A program made the position numbers and the translations under genes. The notes below the pieces were generated by a model, which saw only the letters and a program-made list of their open reading frames with translations, did no database searches and was not told the origin of the DNA. DNA of 52,947 nt from Bradyrhizobiaceae bacterium. Lineage in GTDB: Bacteria > Pseudomonadota > Alphaproteobacteria > Rhizobiales > Aestuariivirgaceae. The stretch is from contig CANJMQ010000021.1 in assembly GCA_947475225.1 (NCBI GenBank), positions 1 through 52,947 of the forward strand, written 5' to 3'. Shown here one piece after another: positions 16,673 to 26,882 of the stretch; the first letter of the stretch is position 1; every line of letters starts with the position of its first letter.

Positions 16673-16801
16673 TGGTCCACAAGATGAAAACCTGCGCCGG
16701 GCTGGTTAATGAGGGGTTAACGAGGTTATCCACAGCTTTTCCACATGCCGTAAACAGTTGAGGCAAAGCGAGAAATGGCGTTATTCACAGGCTTGTCCAC
16801 A
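16673..16801. promoter_or_regulatory. Cluster of DnaA-box-like 9-mers
   Basis: Upstream of the receiver gene lie four same-orientation 9-mers: TTATCCACA (16726-16734, perfect), TTTTCCACA (16737-16745), TTATTCACA (16781-16789, fits TTATNCACA) and TTGTCCACA (16793-16801). A weaker TGGTCCACA is at 16673-16681. They form two pairs, each spaced 11-12 bases, about one helical turn. The intergenic stretch 16627-16880 holds no gene. Options are a DnaA-controlled promoter, a DnaA-titration site or part of a replication origin. Confidence 0.6.
16706..16720. promoter_or_regulatory. CtrA box (perfect TTAA-N7-TTAA)
   Basis: TTAA-TGAGGGG-TTAA matches the alphaproteobacterial CtrA consensus exactly. It begins 80 bases upstream of the receiver start and ends 5 bases before the perfect DnaA box. 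The side-by-side layout suggests cell-cycle control by both regulators. Confidence 0.6.
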
Positions 16802-16880
16802 GTGGCGGAAATGCGGCGTCTGGCGAGTCGTCTGGCAGACCGTGCGGGGTGAGTCGCGGCCAGAAACCATGCGCAAGCGA

Positions 16881-17471
16881 CTAATCCGGACGGCGCATGC
16901 GCCAAGCCTCGGTAACCGTGGCGTATTCGCTGTAGCCCATCCGGGCAATTGGGCGCATGGCCGCCGTATCGACCCTGCCCTCATGGATGAAGCGGTCATC
17001 GATGTGGATGCCCAGCACACGGCCGATGATAAGGAAATTCTCCGACTGACCATCGTCATCGGGCAGCGCCACGATCCGGTGAAGGCAGCATTCCAGCGCC
17101 GCCGGGCTTTCGGCGACGCGCGGCGGATGGACGATCCGGCAGGGTGCCTTGGCGAGTCCGGCCAGCTCGAACTCGTCAGCTGCCACATGCGCCGAGCTGG
17201 CGTTCATCTGCTCGCGCAGGTCGAAGGTGGCGAGGTTGACCACGAACTCCCCGGTGGCCTCGATGTTGCGCATCGAATCCTTGCCGGCACCACTGCCGAA
17301 GGCCACGTAATGCGGCGACTGCGAGAAGGCATTGAAGAAGCTGTAGGGCGCGAGATTGGCCACGCCTTCCGGCGACAGCGTCGAAACCCAGGCAATGGGA
17401 CGCGGCGCGACAATCGCCTTGAACGGGTCAACGGGAAGGCCATGGTCATTCTTCACGGCGTCGTAGAACAT
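16881..17471 (-). CDS. Flavin reductase family protein
   Basis: A 196-residue FMN-binding protein of the flavin-reductase-like split-barrel type. The pattern IVAPRPIAWVSTLSPEGVAN near the N-terminus, then LAPYSFFNAFSQSPHYVAF, ATGEFVVNLAT and VLGIHIDD, is typical. It could reduce FMN for a partner oxygenase or be a nitro or quinone reductase. The ATG at 17471 overlaps the HAD stop by one base (TGATG); a GTG one codon earlier is also open. It forms an operon with the HAD and nitroreductase genes. Confidence 0.88.
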   Translation of the reverse strand: MFYDAVKNDHGLPVDPFKAIVAPRPIAWVSTLSPEGVANLAPYSFFNAFSQSPHYVAFGSGAGKDSMRNIEATGEFVVNLATFDLREQMNASSAHVAADEFELAGLAKAPCRIVHPPRVAESPAALECCLHRIVALPDDDGQSENFLIIGRVLGIHIDDRFIHEGRVDTAAMRPIARMGYSEYATVTEAWRMRRPD

Positions 17472-18175
17472 CACAGTCTCCGCAAGAGCGCGGGGAGATC
17501 GGCCACGCTGTCGATGGTGTAGTCGGCCAGATGCGCGATGTCCTCTCGCCCGGCATTGCCGGAGAGCACCGCGATGGCGAGCCCTGCCCCGCCGTTGCGC
17601 GCCTCTTCCATGTCATGGTGGTTGTCGCCGACCATGGCGATCGATGCCGCCGGAAGTCCGGTGAGGGCCGCGAACCTGCGGATCATGTTGCCGGCGGGCT
17701 TGGCGACGGGGACGGTGTCCGCCGCGATGATGTCTTCGAAATGCGCGATGACACCCACCTCCGCCATGTGCGCCCGGGCCGAGAGGTGACTGTCATTGGT
17801 GGCGACGCCGAGCTTGAGGCCCATCGCGCGGAGATCGCTGAGGATCGGTTCGAGCGGCATCAGCGGCACGAGCCTGTCACGCGCCATCTGCCCGAAGCGG
17901 TGTTCGAGGCGGTCAAGATGAGCGTCGAGCGCACCACCCTTCAGTTCTGGCCACCAGATGGCGGCAATCTCGCGGTTGGTGCCACCGGCCAGCGGCGAAC
18001 CGGCCTTGAGCTTGCCGGTCGCGCGGTCATAGCCCGCCTGAACCATCAGCGCTTCGGCGCCGGCGTCGTCGACGCTGAACAGTTGCTTCAGCGCTTCGCG
18101 GTAGATCGGCACCCACGTCGCGTTGACGTCGATCAGCGTGCCATCCTTGTCGAAGAGGACACCGTGGATCTTCAT
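17471..18175 (-). CDS. HAD-family phosphatase, phosphoglycolate-phosphatase-like
   Basis: A 234-residue haloacid-dehalogenase hydrolase. Motif I is VLFDKDGTLID, motif II GVATNDS, the motif III lysine is in VAKPAG, and motif IV is MVGDNHHDMEEA. The cap sits between residues about 17 and 85. The natural substrate cannot be told; phosphoglycolate phosphatase is the usual label. It is coupled at both ends: ATGA with the nitroreductase gene upstream and TGATG with the flavin reductase downstream. Confidence 0.88.
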   Translation of the reverse strand: MKIHGVLFDKDGTLIDVNATWVPIYREALKQLFSVDDAGAEALMVQAGYDRATGKLKAGSPLAGGTNREIAAIWWPELKGGALDAHLDRLEHRFGQMARDRLVPLMPLEPILSDLRAMGLKLGVATNDSHLSARAHMAEVGVIAHFEDIIAADTVPVAKPAGNMIRRFAALTGLPAASIAMVGDNHHDMEEARNGGAGLAIAVLSGNAGREDIAHLADYTIDSVADLPALLRRL

Positions 18176-18762
18176 GACGGCTGCCAGCGCGTGAGGAGCG
18201 CTGCCGGATCGGGGCGTGGACGCTCCTCGAGAGGCGCGGCGGGGGTTCCGAAATACATGAGGCCGGCTAGCCTTTCATTGGGAGCAAGGCCCATCGCCCT
18301 GGCGATCTCGGCATCATAGACGACCCAGTCGGTATTCCACTGGCAGCCGAGCCCCAACGCGGTGGCGGCATAGAGGATGTTCATGCAGACAGCGGCGGCG
18401 GAGAGCTGCTGCTCCCACACCGGGATCTTATGATTGTCATGGGGGGCCGAAACGACGCCCAGCACGGTGGGAGCACGCAGGAACAGCCCATAGGCGGAGC
18501 CCAGCGTCTGCTCGCCATGCTCCGGGTGGAGCACCTGCCAGCGCGCCTTCATCACGTCACCAAAGGACTGGCGCGCGTCGCCCTCCCACAGGATGAAGCG
18601 CCAGGGAGCCAGCTTGCCGTGGTCCGGCACGCGCACCGCGCAGCTGAGGATCTCGGACAATTGCTCTGGCGTCGGGCCCGGCGCCACCATGGCCTTGGCC
18701 GAGGCGGACTTGCGGGTCTTGAGAAGCGCGAGAATGGACGAGGTATCGTTGAACTGCTGCAT
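18172..18762 (-). CDS. Nitroreductase family protein, YdjA-like
   Basis: A 196-residue FMN-dependent nitroreductase-fold protein. The N-terminal LLKTRKSASAK, then VRVPDHGKLAPWRFILWEG and AAVCMNILYAATALGLGCQWNTDW, fit the YdjA/TdsD group. It is the first gene of a three-gene run with HAD and flavin reductase genes. Its start lies 52 bases from a perfect CtrA box (18814-18828) shared with a divergent gene. The physiological substrate is unknown. Confidence 0.87.
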   Translation of the reverse strand: MQQFNDTSSILALLKTRKSASAKAMVAPGPTPEQLSEILSCAVRVPDHGKLAPWRFILWEGDARQSFGDVMKARWQVLHPEHGEQTLGSAYGLFLRAPTVLGVVSAPHDNHKIPVWEQQLSAAAVCMNILYAATALGLGCQWNTDWVVYDAEIARAMGLAPNERLAGLMYFGTPAAPLEERPRPDPAALLTRWQPS

Positions 18763-18813
18763 GATCTTCGCAGTGTGGCGGGAGCGCCCGGAAAAGGCAA
18801 TGCCGAGGCCTCG

Positions 18814-18828
18814 TTAACCATTCATTAA
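18814..18828. promoter_or_regulatory. CtrA box (perfect TTAA-N7-TTAA) in a divergent promoter region
   Basis: TTAACCATTCATTAA fits TTAA-N7-TTAA exactly and also contains the 8-base form TTAACCAT. It lies between the nitroreductase gene (start 18762, minus) and the secreted-protein gene (start 18891, plus), so either or both could be controlled by CtrA. Confidence 0.6.
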
Positions 18829-18890
18829 GATCCGGATTGCCGGACCTGCAACCCACATGATTAGCTCATCCGACTTGGAGAGAGGGAACT

Positions 18891-19760
18891 TTGCCTTTGC
18901 ACGAACAAAACTCGCGTGCACGGCTTCATCGCCACCGCAGCCGCGGCCGTTCCGCCGCCCTTGCGGTGGCGTTTTTCCTTTTGACCGGTGTCCTCCCAGC
19001 CCTCGCGGAGGCAGCCCATGGCCTCGCCATCCAAATGGTACAGCCGGGTCGCGAAGGCCTTGAGCTCTCAGCGCGGCTGACCCCGGGCGGCGGACCGCTG
19101 CAGCAGAACATTTCGTGGACCATTCGCGACACCGATGGTGTGACCGTCTATTCCGGCACCGAGGGAACGGCCGATGTGTCACTCGCCCCCGGAGACTATG
19201 TTGTCGATGCCAGCTATGGCGCGACACTGATCGAGAAGCTGGTGAGCCTGCCCGCCGCCACACGGCTGAAAATCAACCTGGTGCTCGACGCGGGCGGGCT
19301 CAAGGTGGAGCCCAAGCTGGGCAAGATCGACGTGCCCCCAGTGGCCTCACGGGTGCGCGTGTTCTCGATGGACGGCAAGCGGCTGATGGCCGTGTCGGTG
19401 ACGCCGGGCGAAATCATCCGACTGCCCGAGGGCACCTATCGCGTCGAAAGCCAGGTCTCGACCGGCAACGTCAAGGCGGTGGCGGATGTTCATGTGACGG
19501 CGGGCCGCGCGGCCACCATCAGGATCGCGCACAAGGCAGGGTTGGCGCGGCTGGCCTTCGTTGGGGCTCCCAATGCTGCCGTGCGCTGGGACATCGAGGA
19601 CCAGTCCGGCAGCCCGATCGCCACGCGTGGCGGTATCAACGCAAATGTAACACTGCTGCCCGGCACCTACACGGCGCGCGCTGCGGTGGGCGCGGAGCTG
19701 CTCACCGCCACCTTCAACATCGCGGCGGGCGAAGTCCGCGACATCATGCTGGGCAACTGA
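18891..19760 (+). CDS. Secreted protein with three beta-domain repeats, unknown function
   Basis: I do not recognise this 289-residue protein. After a basic N-terminus comes a hydrophobic export segment (SAALAVAFFLLTGVLPALAEA). Three similar units follow, at about 45-130, 135-205 and 210-289. Each has a pattern like 'D.dG..v' then 'LapGdYvVdasyg', 'LPEGTYRVESQV' or 'LLPGTYTARAAVG'. These resemble Ig-like or carboxypeptidase-regulatory folds. The start is TTG at 18891, with GGAGAGAGGG ahead; no better start was seen. A CtrA box lies 62 bases upstream. A periplasmic or envelope structural role is a guess. Confidence 0.7.
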   Translation: MPLHEQNSRARLHRHRSRGRSAALAVAFFLLTGVLPALAEAAHGLAIQMVQPGREGLELSARLTPGGGPLQQNISWTIRDTDGVTVYSGTEGTADVSLAPGDYVVDASYGATLIEKLVSLPAATRLKINLVLDAGGLKVEPKLGKIDVPPVASRVRVFSMDGKRLMAVSVTPGEIIRLPEGTYRVESQVSTGNVKAVADVHVTAGRAATIRIAHKAGLARLAFVGAPNAAVRWDIEDQSGSPIATRGGINANVTLLPGTYTARAAVGAELLTATFNIAAGEVRDIMLGN

Positions 19761-19805
19761 GCCAGAAGAACGGCTCGCGCGTCCGCACCTCACACCAGCT
19801 TAACC

Positions 19806-19844
19806 TTGCCCGCGGCTTGACCGGGACATCCTCTTACCGGGCAA
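19806..19844. terminator. Weak inverted repeat between convergent genes
   Basis: TTGCCCG (19806-19812) and CGGGCAA (19838-19844) can pair across a 25-base loop in the gap between the secreted-protein gene and the convergent monooxygenase gene. There is no clear T-run, so a terminator role is only possible. Confidence 0.25.
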
Positions 19845-19887
19845 TACAAATCATCGCCCGGTGGCGGATCGGGCACAAGCGGCCGGC

Positions 19888-20901
19888 TCATGAGGTGGCC
19901 TCCTTCACCTTGGGAGCAACCCTGGTGCCGAGCAGTTCGATGGCGCGCAGCAGCTCCTTGTGCGGCGTGGCGCCGATTGCCATTTGCACGAGGATGCGAT
20001 CGTTGCGGAACAGCTTGTGCAGTTCGATGATGCGGTCCGCCACGCGGTCCGGATCGCCGATGAGAAGATGGCCCTTCGGCCCGCAGGCGGCCTCGAACTC
20101 ACGTCGGCCCGAGGGTTGCCAGCCGCGCTCCTTGCCGATGCGGTTCATCACCGCGGTGTGCGGCTCGTAGAAGATGTCCTTCGCGGCGTCCGTGCTGTCG
20201 GCGACGAAGCCATGCATGTTGAGGCTCAGCTTCGCCTCATCCGGCTTGCGGTTGGCGCGCGCCCAAGCCTCGCGGTAGAGATCGAAATAGGGCGCGAAGC
20301 GCTTGGGGTCACCGCCGATGATGGCTAGTGCCATGGGCAAGCCCAGCGTCGCGGCCCGCACCACCGACTGCGGCGTTCCGCCGACCGCGATCCACAAGGG
20401 TATCCTGTGCTGCTCAGGACGCGGATAGAGCGTCACCTTGTCGAGGCTCGGGCGCAGCTCGCCCTGCCATGTCACCGTCTCGTTGTCGATGAGTTTGAGG
20501 AGAAGCTCGAGCTTCTCGGCGAAGAGCGCTTCATAGTCGCTCAGATCATAGCCAAAGAGCGGGAAGCTCTCGATGAAGGAGCCGCGCCCGGCCATGATCT
20601 CGGCGCGGCCACTGGAGAGCCCGTCTAGCGTTGCGTACTGCTGAAACACCCGGACGGGATCATCGGAGCCCAGCACGGTGACCGCACTGGTGAGACGGAT
20701 GTTCTTCGTGCGCGCCGCTCCGGCGGCCAGCGCCACGGCCGGCGACGACACGGCATAGTCAGCGCGGTGGTGCTCGCCAAGCCCGAAGACGTCGAGGCCA
20801 ACCTGGTCGGCCAGCTCCATCTCCTCCACCAGTTGCCGCAGGCGCTGCGGGTGCGAGCCACCGGGGCCGACGTCCGCGAAGGTGTAGATGCCGATTTCCA
20901 T
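19888..20901 (-). CDS. LLM-class flavin-dependent oxidoreductase (luciferase-like)
   Basis: A 337-residue luciferase-like monooxygenase. It starts MEIGIYTFADVGPGG and has LDVFGLGEHHRADYAVSSPA, LTSAVTVLGSDDPVRVFQQYATLD and GRAEIMAGRGSFIESFPLFG, which are typical of the group that includes bacterial bioluminescence-like enzymes. FMN or F420 as cofactor cannot be decided; FMN is more likely in this lineage. It stands alone, with an intergenic inverted repeat on its upstream side (20977-21060). Confidence 0.88.
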   Translation of the reverse strand: MEIGIYTFADVGPGGSHPQRLRQLVEEMELADQVGLDVFGLGEHHRADYAVSSPAVALAAGAARTKNIRLTSAVTVLGSDDPVRVFQQYATLDGLSSGRAEIMAGRGSFIESFPLFGYDLSDYEALFAEKLELLLKLIDNETVTWQGELRPSLDKVTLYPRPEQHRIPLWIAVGGTPQSVVRAATLGLPMALAIIGGDPKRFAPYFDLYREAWARANRKPDEAKLSLNMHGFVADSTDAAKDIFYEPHTAVMNRIGKERGWQPSGRREFEAACGPKGHLLIGDPDRVADRIIELHKLFRNDRILVQMAIGATPHKELLRAIELLGTRVAPKVKEATS

Positions 20902-20976
20902 GGAGCCTCGCTTTCCAGAGGCTTATATGTAGCGGGATTGATTACAGTTCAAGGACCAAGTTGTGCCCCGTTATCC

Positions 20977-21060
20977 GGTCACCCCGGCGAAGGTCGGGCA
21001 GCGCTATGGGCGGTCGGAGCGTGGGCAGAAAGCAGCGTCTCGGCTTACGCCGGGATAGCG
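20977..21060. repeat. Intergenic inverted-repeat element (CCCGGCGAAGG type)
   Basis: The left arm GTCACCCCGGCGAAGGTCGG (20978-20997) and the right arm TCTCGGCTTACGCCGGGATA (21038-21057) are imperfect inverted copies. Similar arms occur at 35124-35206, 38731-38749 and 49953-49982, always outside genes. This looks like a short dispersed palindromic repeat. Confidence 0.5.
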
Positions 21061-21065
21061 AAAAT

Positions 21066-22561
<1,496 letters not shown>

Positions 22562-22565
<4 letters not shown>

Positions 22566-22714
22566 TTCACCTTCTTCAGGGCAGCACGGCAACGGTCGGA
22601 ACAGGTCTTGACATTATCCCAGTCACGTTCCCACTTCTTGCGCCACGTGAAGGGGCGGCCACAGACGGCGCAGGGCTTTGATGGCAGATCGGACTTCTTT
22701 ACGCCCCGCGGCAT
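22562..22714 (-). CDS. DUF2256 small zinc-ribbon-like protein
   Basis: A 50-residue basic protein with two cysteine pairs, C15-x2-C18 and C38-x3-C42, in [16 protein letters not shown] and [12 protein letters not shown]. This is the DUF2256 pattern. Such genes are often found beside or fused to cryptochrome/photolyase genes; here it is translationally coupled to the photolyase gene (ATGA). The start MPRGVKK at 22714 is the family N-terminus and follows the SDR stop by one base. Confidence 0.85.
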
Positions 22715-22715
22715 G

Positions 22716-23438
22716 TCAACCCTTGGTGCGGAGGCTGGACCGACCGCCGTCGACGCCAATCACCTGGCCCGTGATCCACGCGGAATCGGGCGAGAGCAGG
22801 AAGGCAGCTGCGGCGGCCACGTCATCCGCCTCGCCCAATCGCTGCAGCGGGTGCAACGCGGCGATGGCGGCGGCCATTTGCTCACTGCCGGTGAGGGCAG
22901 CGGCGAGAGGCGTCTTGGTGAGTGAGGGAGCGACACAGTTCACCCGGATCTTTGGTGCGAGTTCGGCGGCAAGCGACAGCATGAGACCCTCGACAGCGCC
23001 CTTGGCCATGCCGATCGAGGCATGAGACGCAAAACCCTGCGCCACGGCAACGGTGGAGAAGAGCACCACGCTGGCACTGCCACTGGCTTTCAGGGCCGGA
23101 AGGGCGAACTGCACAGACTGGAAGGCGCCGAGAGCGTTGAGACGGAAATCACGTTCCACGTCCTCATCCGTGATGCGAGAGACGGGCTTGAGGTTGATTG
23201 AACCGACGCAATAGGCGAGCCCGGAAGCGGTGGGACCTGCCGATTTGATGGCGGCTTCGAGTTGCCCGCGATCTGTGACGTCGGCAACAGCGCTGGTACC
23301 GCCGATCTCTGCCGTAAGGGCGGCCAGCTTGGCGGCGTCACGACCGATGGCGTGGATGATGTTGCCCGAGGACGCGAGCCGGCGGGAGAGGGCGGAGCCG
23401 ATGCCGCCGGTGGCGCCGATGATGATTATGGTGTTCAT
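22716..23438 (-). CDS. SDR-family oxidoreductase
   Basis: A 240-residue short-chain dehydrogenase. It has the NAD(P)-binding motif [18 protein letters not shown], the NAG-like position as [10 protein letters not shown], and a C-terminal [15 protein letters not shown]. The usual YxxxK catalytic motif is altered: the segment reads [13 protein letters not shown], with Ile-Gly where Tyr is expected, but the Lys is present. Catalytic activity is therefore uncertain. It is the first gene of the SDR-DUF2256-photolyase run, with one base to the next start. Confidence 0.85.
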   Translation of the reverse strand: MNTIIIIGATGGIGSALSRRLASSGNIIHAIGRDAAKLAALTAEIGGTSAVADVTDRGQLEAAIKSAGPTASGLAYCVGSINLKPVSRITDEDVERDFRLNALGAFQSVQFALPALKASGSASVVLFSTVAVAQGFASHASIGMAKGAVEGLMLSLAAELAPKIRVNCVAPSLTKTPLAAALTGSEQMAAAIAALHPLQRLGEADDVAAAAAFLLSPDSAWITGQVIGVDGGRSSLRTKG

Positions 23439-23690
23439 GTGGTTTCATACGTGGCGCGAGAGGGAATGGTTCAGGATGCCCTCCTCTTCACCTTGACGGG
23501 ACTTGACCCCGACACACTTTGTCCTTGCCGAGCAAAGGATACGCGCGTCAAGCCCGGGTAAAGTGAATTGTAATCGAAATGCTCTGAATTCCGGTTTTTC
23601 TCGCTGACTGAACCACAGCCGCCATTGACTTGACGCCCGCCAGGCCACCGTGCGAACCACGTCGGCAGCACAGAGAAGAAAGATTCCCCC

Positions 23691-24686
23691 ATGCAAACCG
23701 CTTCCACCTCACGCCGCTCGGTTCTGGCCGCAGGCGTCATGTTCACCGCCTGGACCATCGCCGGCCGCACCGTGCGTGCCCAATTGGTCGATACCATCGA
23801 TTTCAAGGACATGAAACCCGGCCAGTACACGTGGCAACCTCAATCTTCGCCGGATGGACCGGTGGCGGTCATCGTGTCAATCCCTGACCAGAGGGTTTTT
23901 GTCTATCGCAACGGCATCCGCATCGCGGTCTCGACCTGTTCAACCGGCAAGCCGGGGCACGCGACGCCCACTGGCGTATTCACCATCCTCCAGAAGGACA
24001 AGGACCACCACTCCGACATTTACAACAATGCCGCCATGCCGAACATGAACCGGCTGACATGGTCCGGCGTGGCGTTGCACGCAGGCGAGTTGCCGGGCTA
24101 TCCGGCGTCTCACGGCTGCGTGCGGCTGCCGCTCGATTTCTCCGCCCTGCTCTTTACCGTCACGCAGGTCGGCACGGTGGTGATCATCGCCAATGCGGCA
24201 ACAGACCCCGTCGACGTCGATCACCCCGGCCTGATCCTCTCCAATGATGCCGAAAATGACATCAACACCGCAGCCCAGAAACTCAAAAACGCCCAGGCCA
24301 ACAGCCCGGACGATCCGAACGCCATTTCTGTTTCGGTGCTGGTGAGCAGCGCCGACAAGACCATCACCGTCCTGCAGAACGGCACCACAATTGCCACAGG
24401 TCCGGCAACAATTACCCCGGCAAACCAGCCGCTGGGCGACCACGTTTTCATTCTCGAGAAGGTGGCCGACGGGTCCATGAAGTGGTGCGCCATCGCGCAT
24501 GGAGAGACGGGCCAGGTCGACACCAAGGTGATTGACCGCATACACGCCGAGCCCAATGTGGTTGACGCCATCAAGAAAGGCTTCCACATCGGGCTGCTGT
24601 TCGTGACTACCGACCTTCCGAACACCCCCGACACCACGACCGACAAGAACTTCGTGGTCATGCAGCAGGAAGATCCGACGCAGTAA
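23691..24686 (+). CDS. L,D-transpeptidase (YkuD) with a degenerate second YkuD-like domain
   Basis: A 331-residue exported protein. The N-terminus SRRSVLAAGVMFTAWTIAG fits a Tat or Sec signal ending near VRAQ. The YkuD domain spans about 57-168, with H130 (ALHAGELPG) and the catalytic motif SHGCVRL (C143). It would cross-link peptidoglycan or attach proteins to it. Residues about 211-308 repeat the same layout, with V-x-VSS-x-D, NG-x-x-IA, a later ILEK, and RIHAEPN matching RLPLDFS. The catalytic His and Cys are missing there. A terminator follows at 24720. Confidence 0.88.
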   Translation: MQTASTSRRSVLAAGVMFTAWTIAGRTVRAQLVDTIDFKDMKPGQYTWQPQSSPDGPVAVIVSIPDQRVFVYRNGIRIAVSTCSTGKPGHATPTGVFTILQKDKDHHSDIYNNAAMPNMNRLTWSGVALHAGELPGYPASHGCVRLPLDFSALLFTVTQVGTVVIIANAATDPVDVDHPGLILSNDAENDINTAAQKLKNAQANSPDDPNAISVSVLVSSADKTITVLQNGTTIATGPATITPANQPLGDHVFILEKVADGSMKWCAIAHGETGQVDTKVIDRIHAEPNVVDAIKKGFHIGLLFVTTDLPNTPDTTTDKNFVVMQQEDPTQ

Positions 24687-24719
24687 TCAGCGACCAAATC
24701 ACATCAGCAGTGTTCACCA

Positions 24720-24748
24720 TCGCCCGGCATGACCGGGCGATCCTTTTT
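24720..24748 (+). terminator. Rho-independent terminator after the L,D-transpeptidase gene
   Basis: TCGCCCGG (24720-24727) pairs perfectly with CCGGGCGA (24733-24740) around the loop CATGA, followed by TCCTTTTT. It lies 33 bases past the stop codon. Confidence 0.85.
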
Positions 24749-24851
24749 GGTGACCAAAAAAACGCAACTCCGGGTCAAGCCCCGGCAAGGTGACTGTTTG
24801 GAAACGGGGACGCGTGTTGCCGCGAGATTCTGCCAAGCGAAGGCTGACTCC

Positions 24852-26810
24852 CTACTCCCGCTTGAGGTCTGGCGGGGTTGCCTCGTCCTTCAGCACTGAG
24901 ATGATCGCGTCGAGCTTCATCGGGGTCTGGTCCTGCGAGCCGAGGCGGCGGACGCTGACGGCGCGCTCGTCCATCTCGCGCTTGCCGACGACGAGGATGA
25001 CCGGCACCTTGCCAACCGAGTGTTCTCGGACCTTGTAGTTGATCTTCTCGTTGCGAAGATCGGCCTCAGCGCGCAGCCCTGCCTTGCGCAAAAGATCACG
25101 GACCTCCATGGCATAGGCGTCACCCTCGGAGGTGATGGTGGCAACCACCACCTGCGTCGGCGCGAGCCACAGCGGGAAGTGCCCCGCAAAATGCTCGATG
25201 AGGATGCCGAGGAAACGTTCCATCGAGCCGCAGATGGCGCGGTGGATCATCACCGGCACCTTCTTCTCGCCATCGGCGCCGATGTAGAAGGCCCCAAAGC
25301 GTTCGGGCAGGTTGAAGTCCACCTGCGTGGTGCCACACTGCCAGTCGCGGCCAATCGCATCGCGCAGCACATATTCGAACTTGGGGCCGTAGAAGGCACC
25401 TTCTCCGGGATTGATGGCCGTCTTGATCTTGCCGCCGGAGTCGGCCGCGATCTGCTCCAGCACCCTGGACATGATGCTCTCGGCGCGGTCCCACGCCTCG
25501 TCGCTGCCCACGCGCTTTTCAGGGCGCGTTGAGAGCTTCACAACGATCTGATCGAAGCCGAAGTCCTTGTAGGTGGAGAGGATGAGATCGTTGATCTTGA
25601 GACACTCGTCCTTCATCTGATCTTCGGTGCAGAAAATGTGAGCGTCATCCTGCGTGAAGCCGCGCACGCGCATGAGGCCGTGGAGCGCACCAGACGGTTC
25701 ATAACGGTGGACGTTGCCAAACTCGGCGAGGCGGAGCGGCAGTTCACGATACGAGCGCAAGCCATGCTTGAAGATTTGGACGTGGCCGGGGCAGTTCATC
25801 GGCTTGATGGCGAAAACCTGGTCATCCTCAGTCGTTTCACCCGCCGAGGTGGCGGCGAACATCGCCTCCTTGTACCAGCCCCAGTGGCCAGAGGTTTCCC
25901 ACAGTGACTTGTCGAGGAGCTGCGGTGCGTTGACCTCGTCATAGTCGAGCTTGGCTAAGCGGCGGCGCATGTAGGCGATCAATTGCTGGAACATCGTCCA
26001 GCCCTTCGCGTGCCAGAACACAACGCCCGGGCCCTCTTCCTGGAAGTGGAACAGGTCCATCTCCCGGCCGAGCTTGCGGTGATCACGCTTTTCGGCCTCC
26101 TCCAGCGCGTGGAGATAGGCCTTGAGGTCATTGTCGTTGGCCCAAGCAGTGCCGTAGATGCGCGTCAGCATCGGGTTCTTGCTGTCCCCGCGCCAATAGG
26201 CGCCGGCCACCTTCATGAGCTTGAAGGCGTTGCCGATCTTTCCGGTCGACGTCATGTGCGGGCCGCGGCACAGGTCGTTCCAGCCGCCCTGGTCGTAGAA
26301 CTTGATGTCCTGGCCCTGCGGGATCGCGTCCACGAGCTCCACCTTGAAGAGCTCGCCCTTGGCGCGGAAGAAATCCTTCGCCTCGTCGCGCGTCTTCGTT
26401 GTCTTGGTAAAGGGTTTGTCGCGCTGGATGATCTCGCGCATCTTCTTCTCGATCGCCGCGAAGTCCTCCGTGGTGAAGGGTTCATTGCGGAAGAAGTCGT
26501 AGTAGAAACCGTTCTCGATAACCGGGCCGATCGTTACCTGCGTACCCGGAAAGAGCTCCTGCACGGCCTCGGCCAGCACGTGGGCGGTATCGTGGCGGAT
26601 GAGTTCCAATGCTTCCGGATCATCGCGCGTGACGATGCGTAGCGAGGAATCGGTTGTGATGGGGTCGGCGAGGTCGACCAGCGTGCCATTCACAACGGCG
26701 GCCACGGCCTTCTTCTCGAGCGACTTTGAAATGGATGCCGCCACATCGCGGGCGGAGACCCCGGCTTCAACCTGGCGCATGGCGCCGTCCGGGAACGTAA
26801 GCGAAATCAT
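24852..26810 (-). CDS. thrS: Threonyl-tRNA synthetase
   Basis: A class II synthetase of 652 residues, full length. The N-terminal TGS domain ([20 protein letters not shown]) is followed by the editing domain with [17 protein letters not shown]. The catalytic core has [36 protein letters not shown] and the motif 3 [21 protein letters not shown]. The C-terminal anticodon-binding part has [23 protein letters not shown]. The start at 26810 begins the TGS domain; the frame is open ten codons further upstream. It ends convergent to the L,D-transpeptidase gene. Confidence 0.96.
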   Translation of the reverse strand: MISLTFPDGAMRQVEAGVSARDVAASISKSLEKKAVAAVVNGTLVDLADPITTDSSLRIVTRDDPEALELIRHDTAHVLAEAVQELFPGTQVTIGPVIENGFYYDFFRNEPFTTEDFAAIEKKMREIIQRDKPFTKTTKTRDEAKDFFRAKGELFKVELVDAIPQGQDIKFYDQGGWNDLCRGPHMTSTGKIGNAFKLMKVAGAYWRGDSKNPMLTRIYGTAWANDNDLKAYLHALEEAEKRDHRKLGREMDLFHFQEEGPGVVFWHAKGWTMFQQLIAYMRRRLAKLDYDEVNAPQLLDKSLWETSGHWGWYKEAMFAATSAGETTEDDQVFAIKPMNCPGHVQIFKHGLRSYRELPLRLAEFGNVHRYEPSGALHGLMRVRGFTQDDAHIFCTEDQMKDECLKINDLILSTYKDFGFDQIVVKLSTRPEKRVGSDEAWDRAESIMSRVLEQIAADSGGKIKTAINPGEGAFYGPKFEYVLRDAIGRDWQCGTTQVDFNLPERFGAFYIGADGEKKVPVMIHRAICGSMERFLGILIEHFAGHFPLWLAPTQVVVATITSEGDAYAMEVRDLLRKAGLRAEADLRNEKINYKVREHSVGKVPVILVVGKREMDERAVSVRRLGSQDQTPMKLDAIISVLKDEATPPDLKRE

Positions 26811-26882
26811 GTGTGTCCTCCTGCTCACTCCCGCAAACAAAGCGGGTAAGCGAAATCAATGGTTTAGAGTGCGATGCAGGAT

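Noticed and set aside
16627-16880. Calling this the chromosomal replication origin
   Set aside because: The boxes are suggestive, but essential genes to the right are transcribed toward it and no origin-marker genes are near. It is kept as a regulatory-site cluster.
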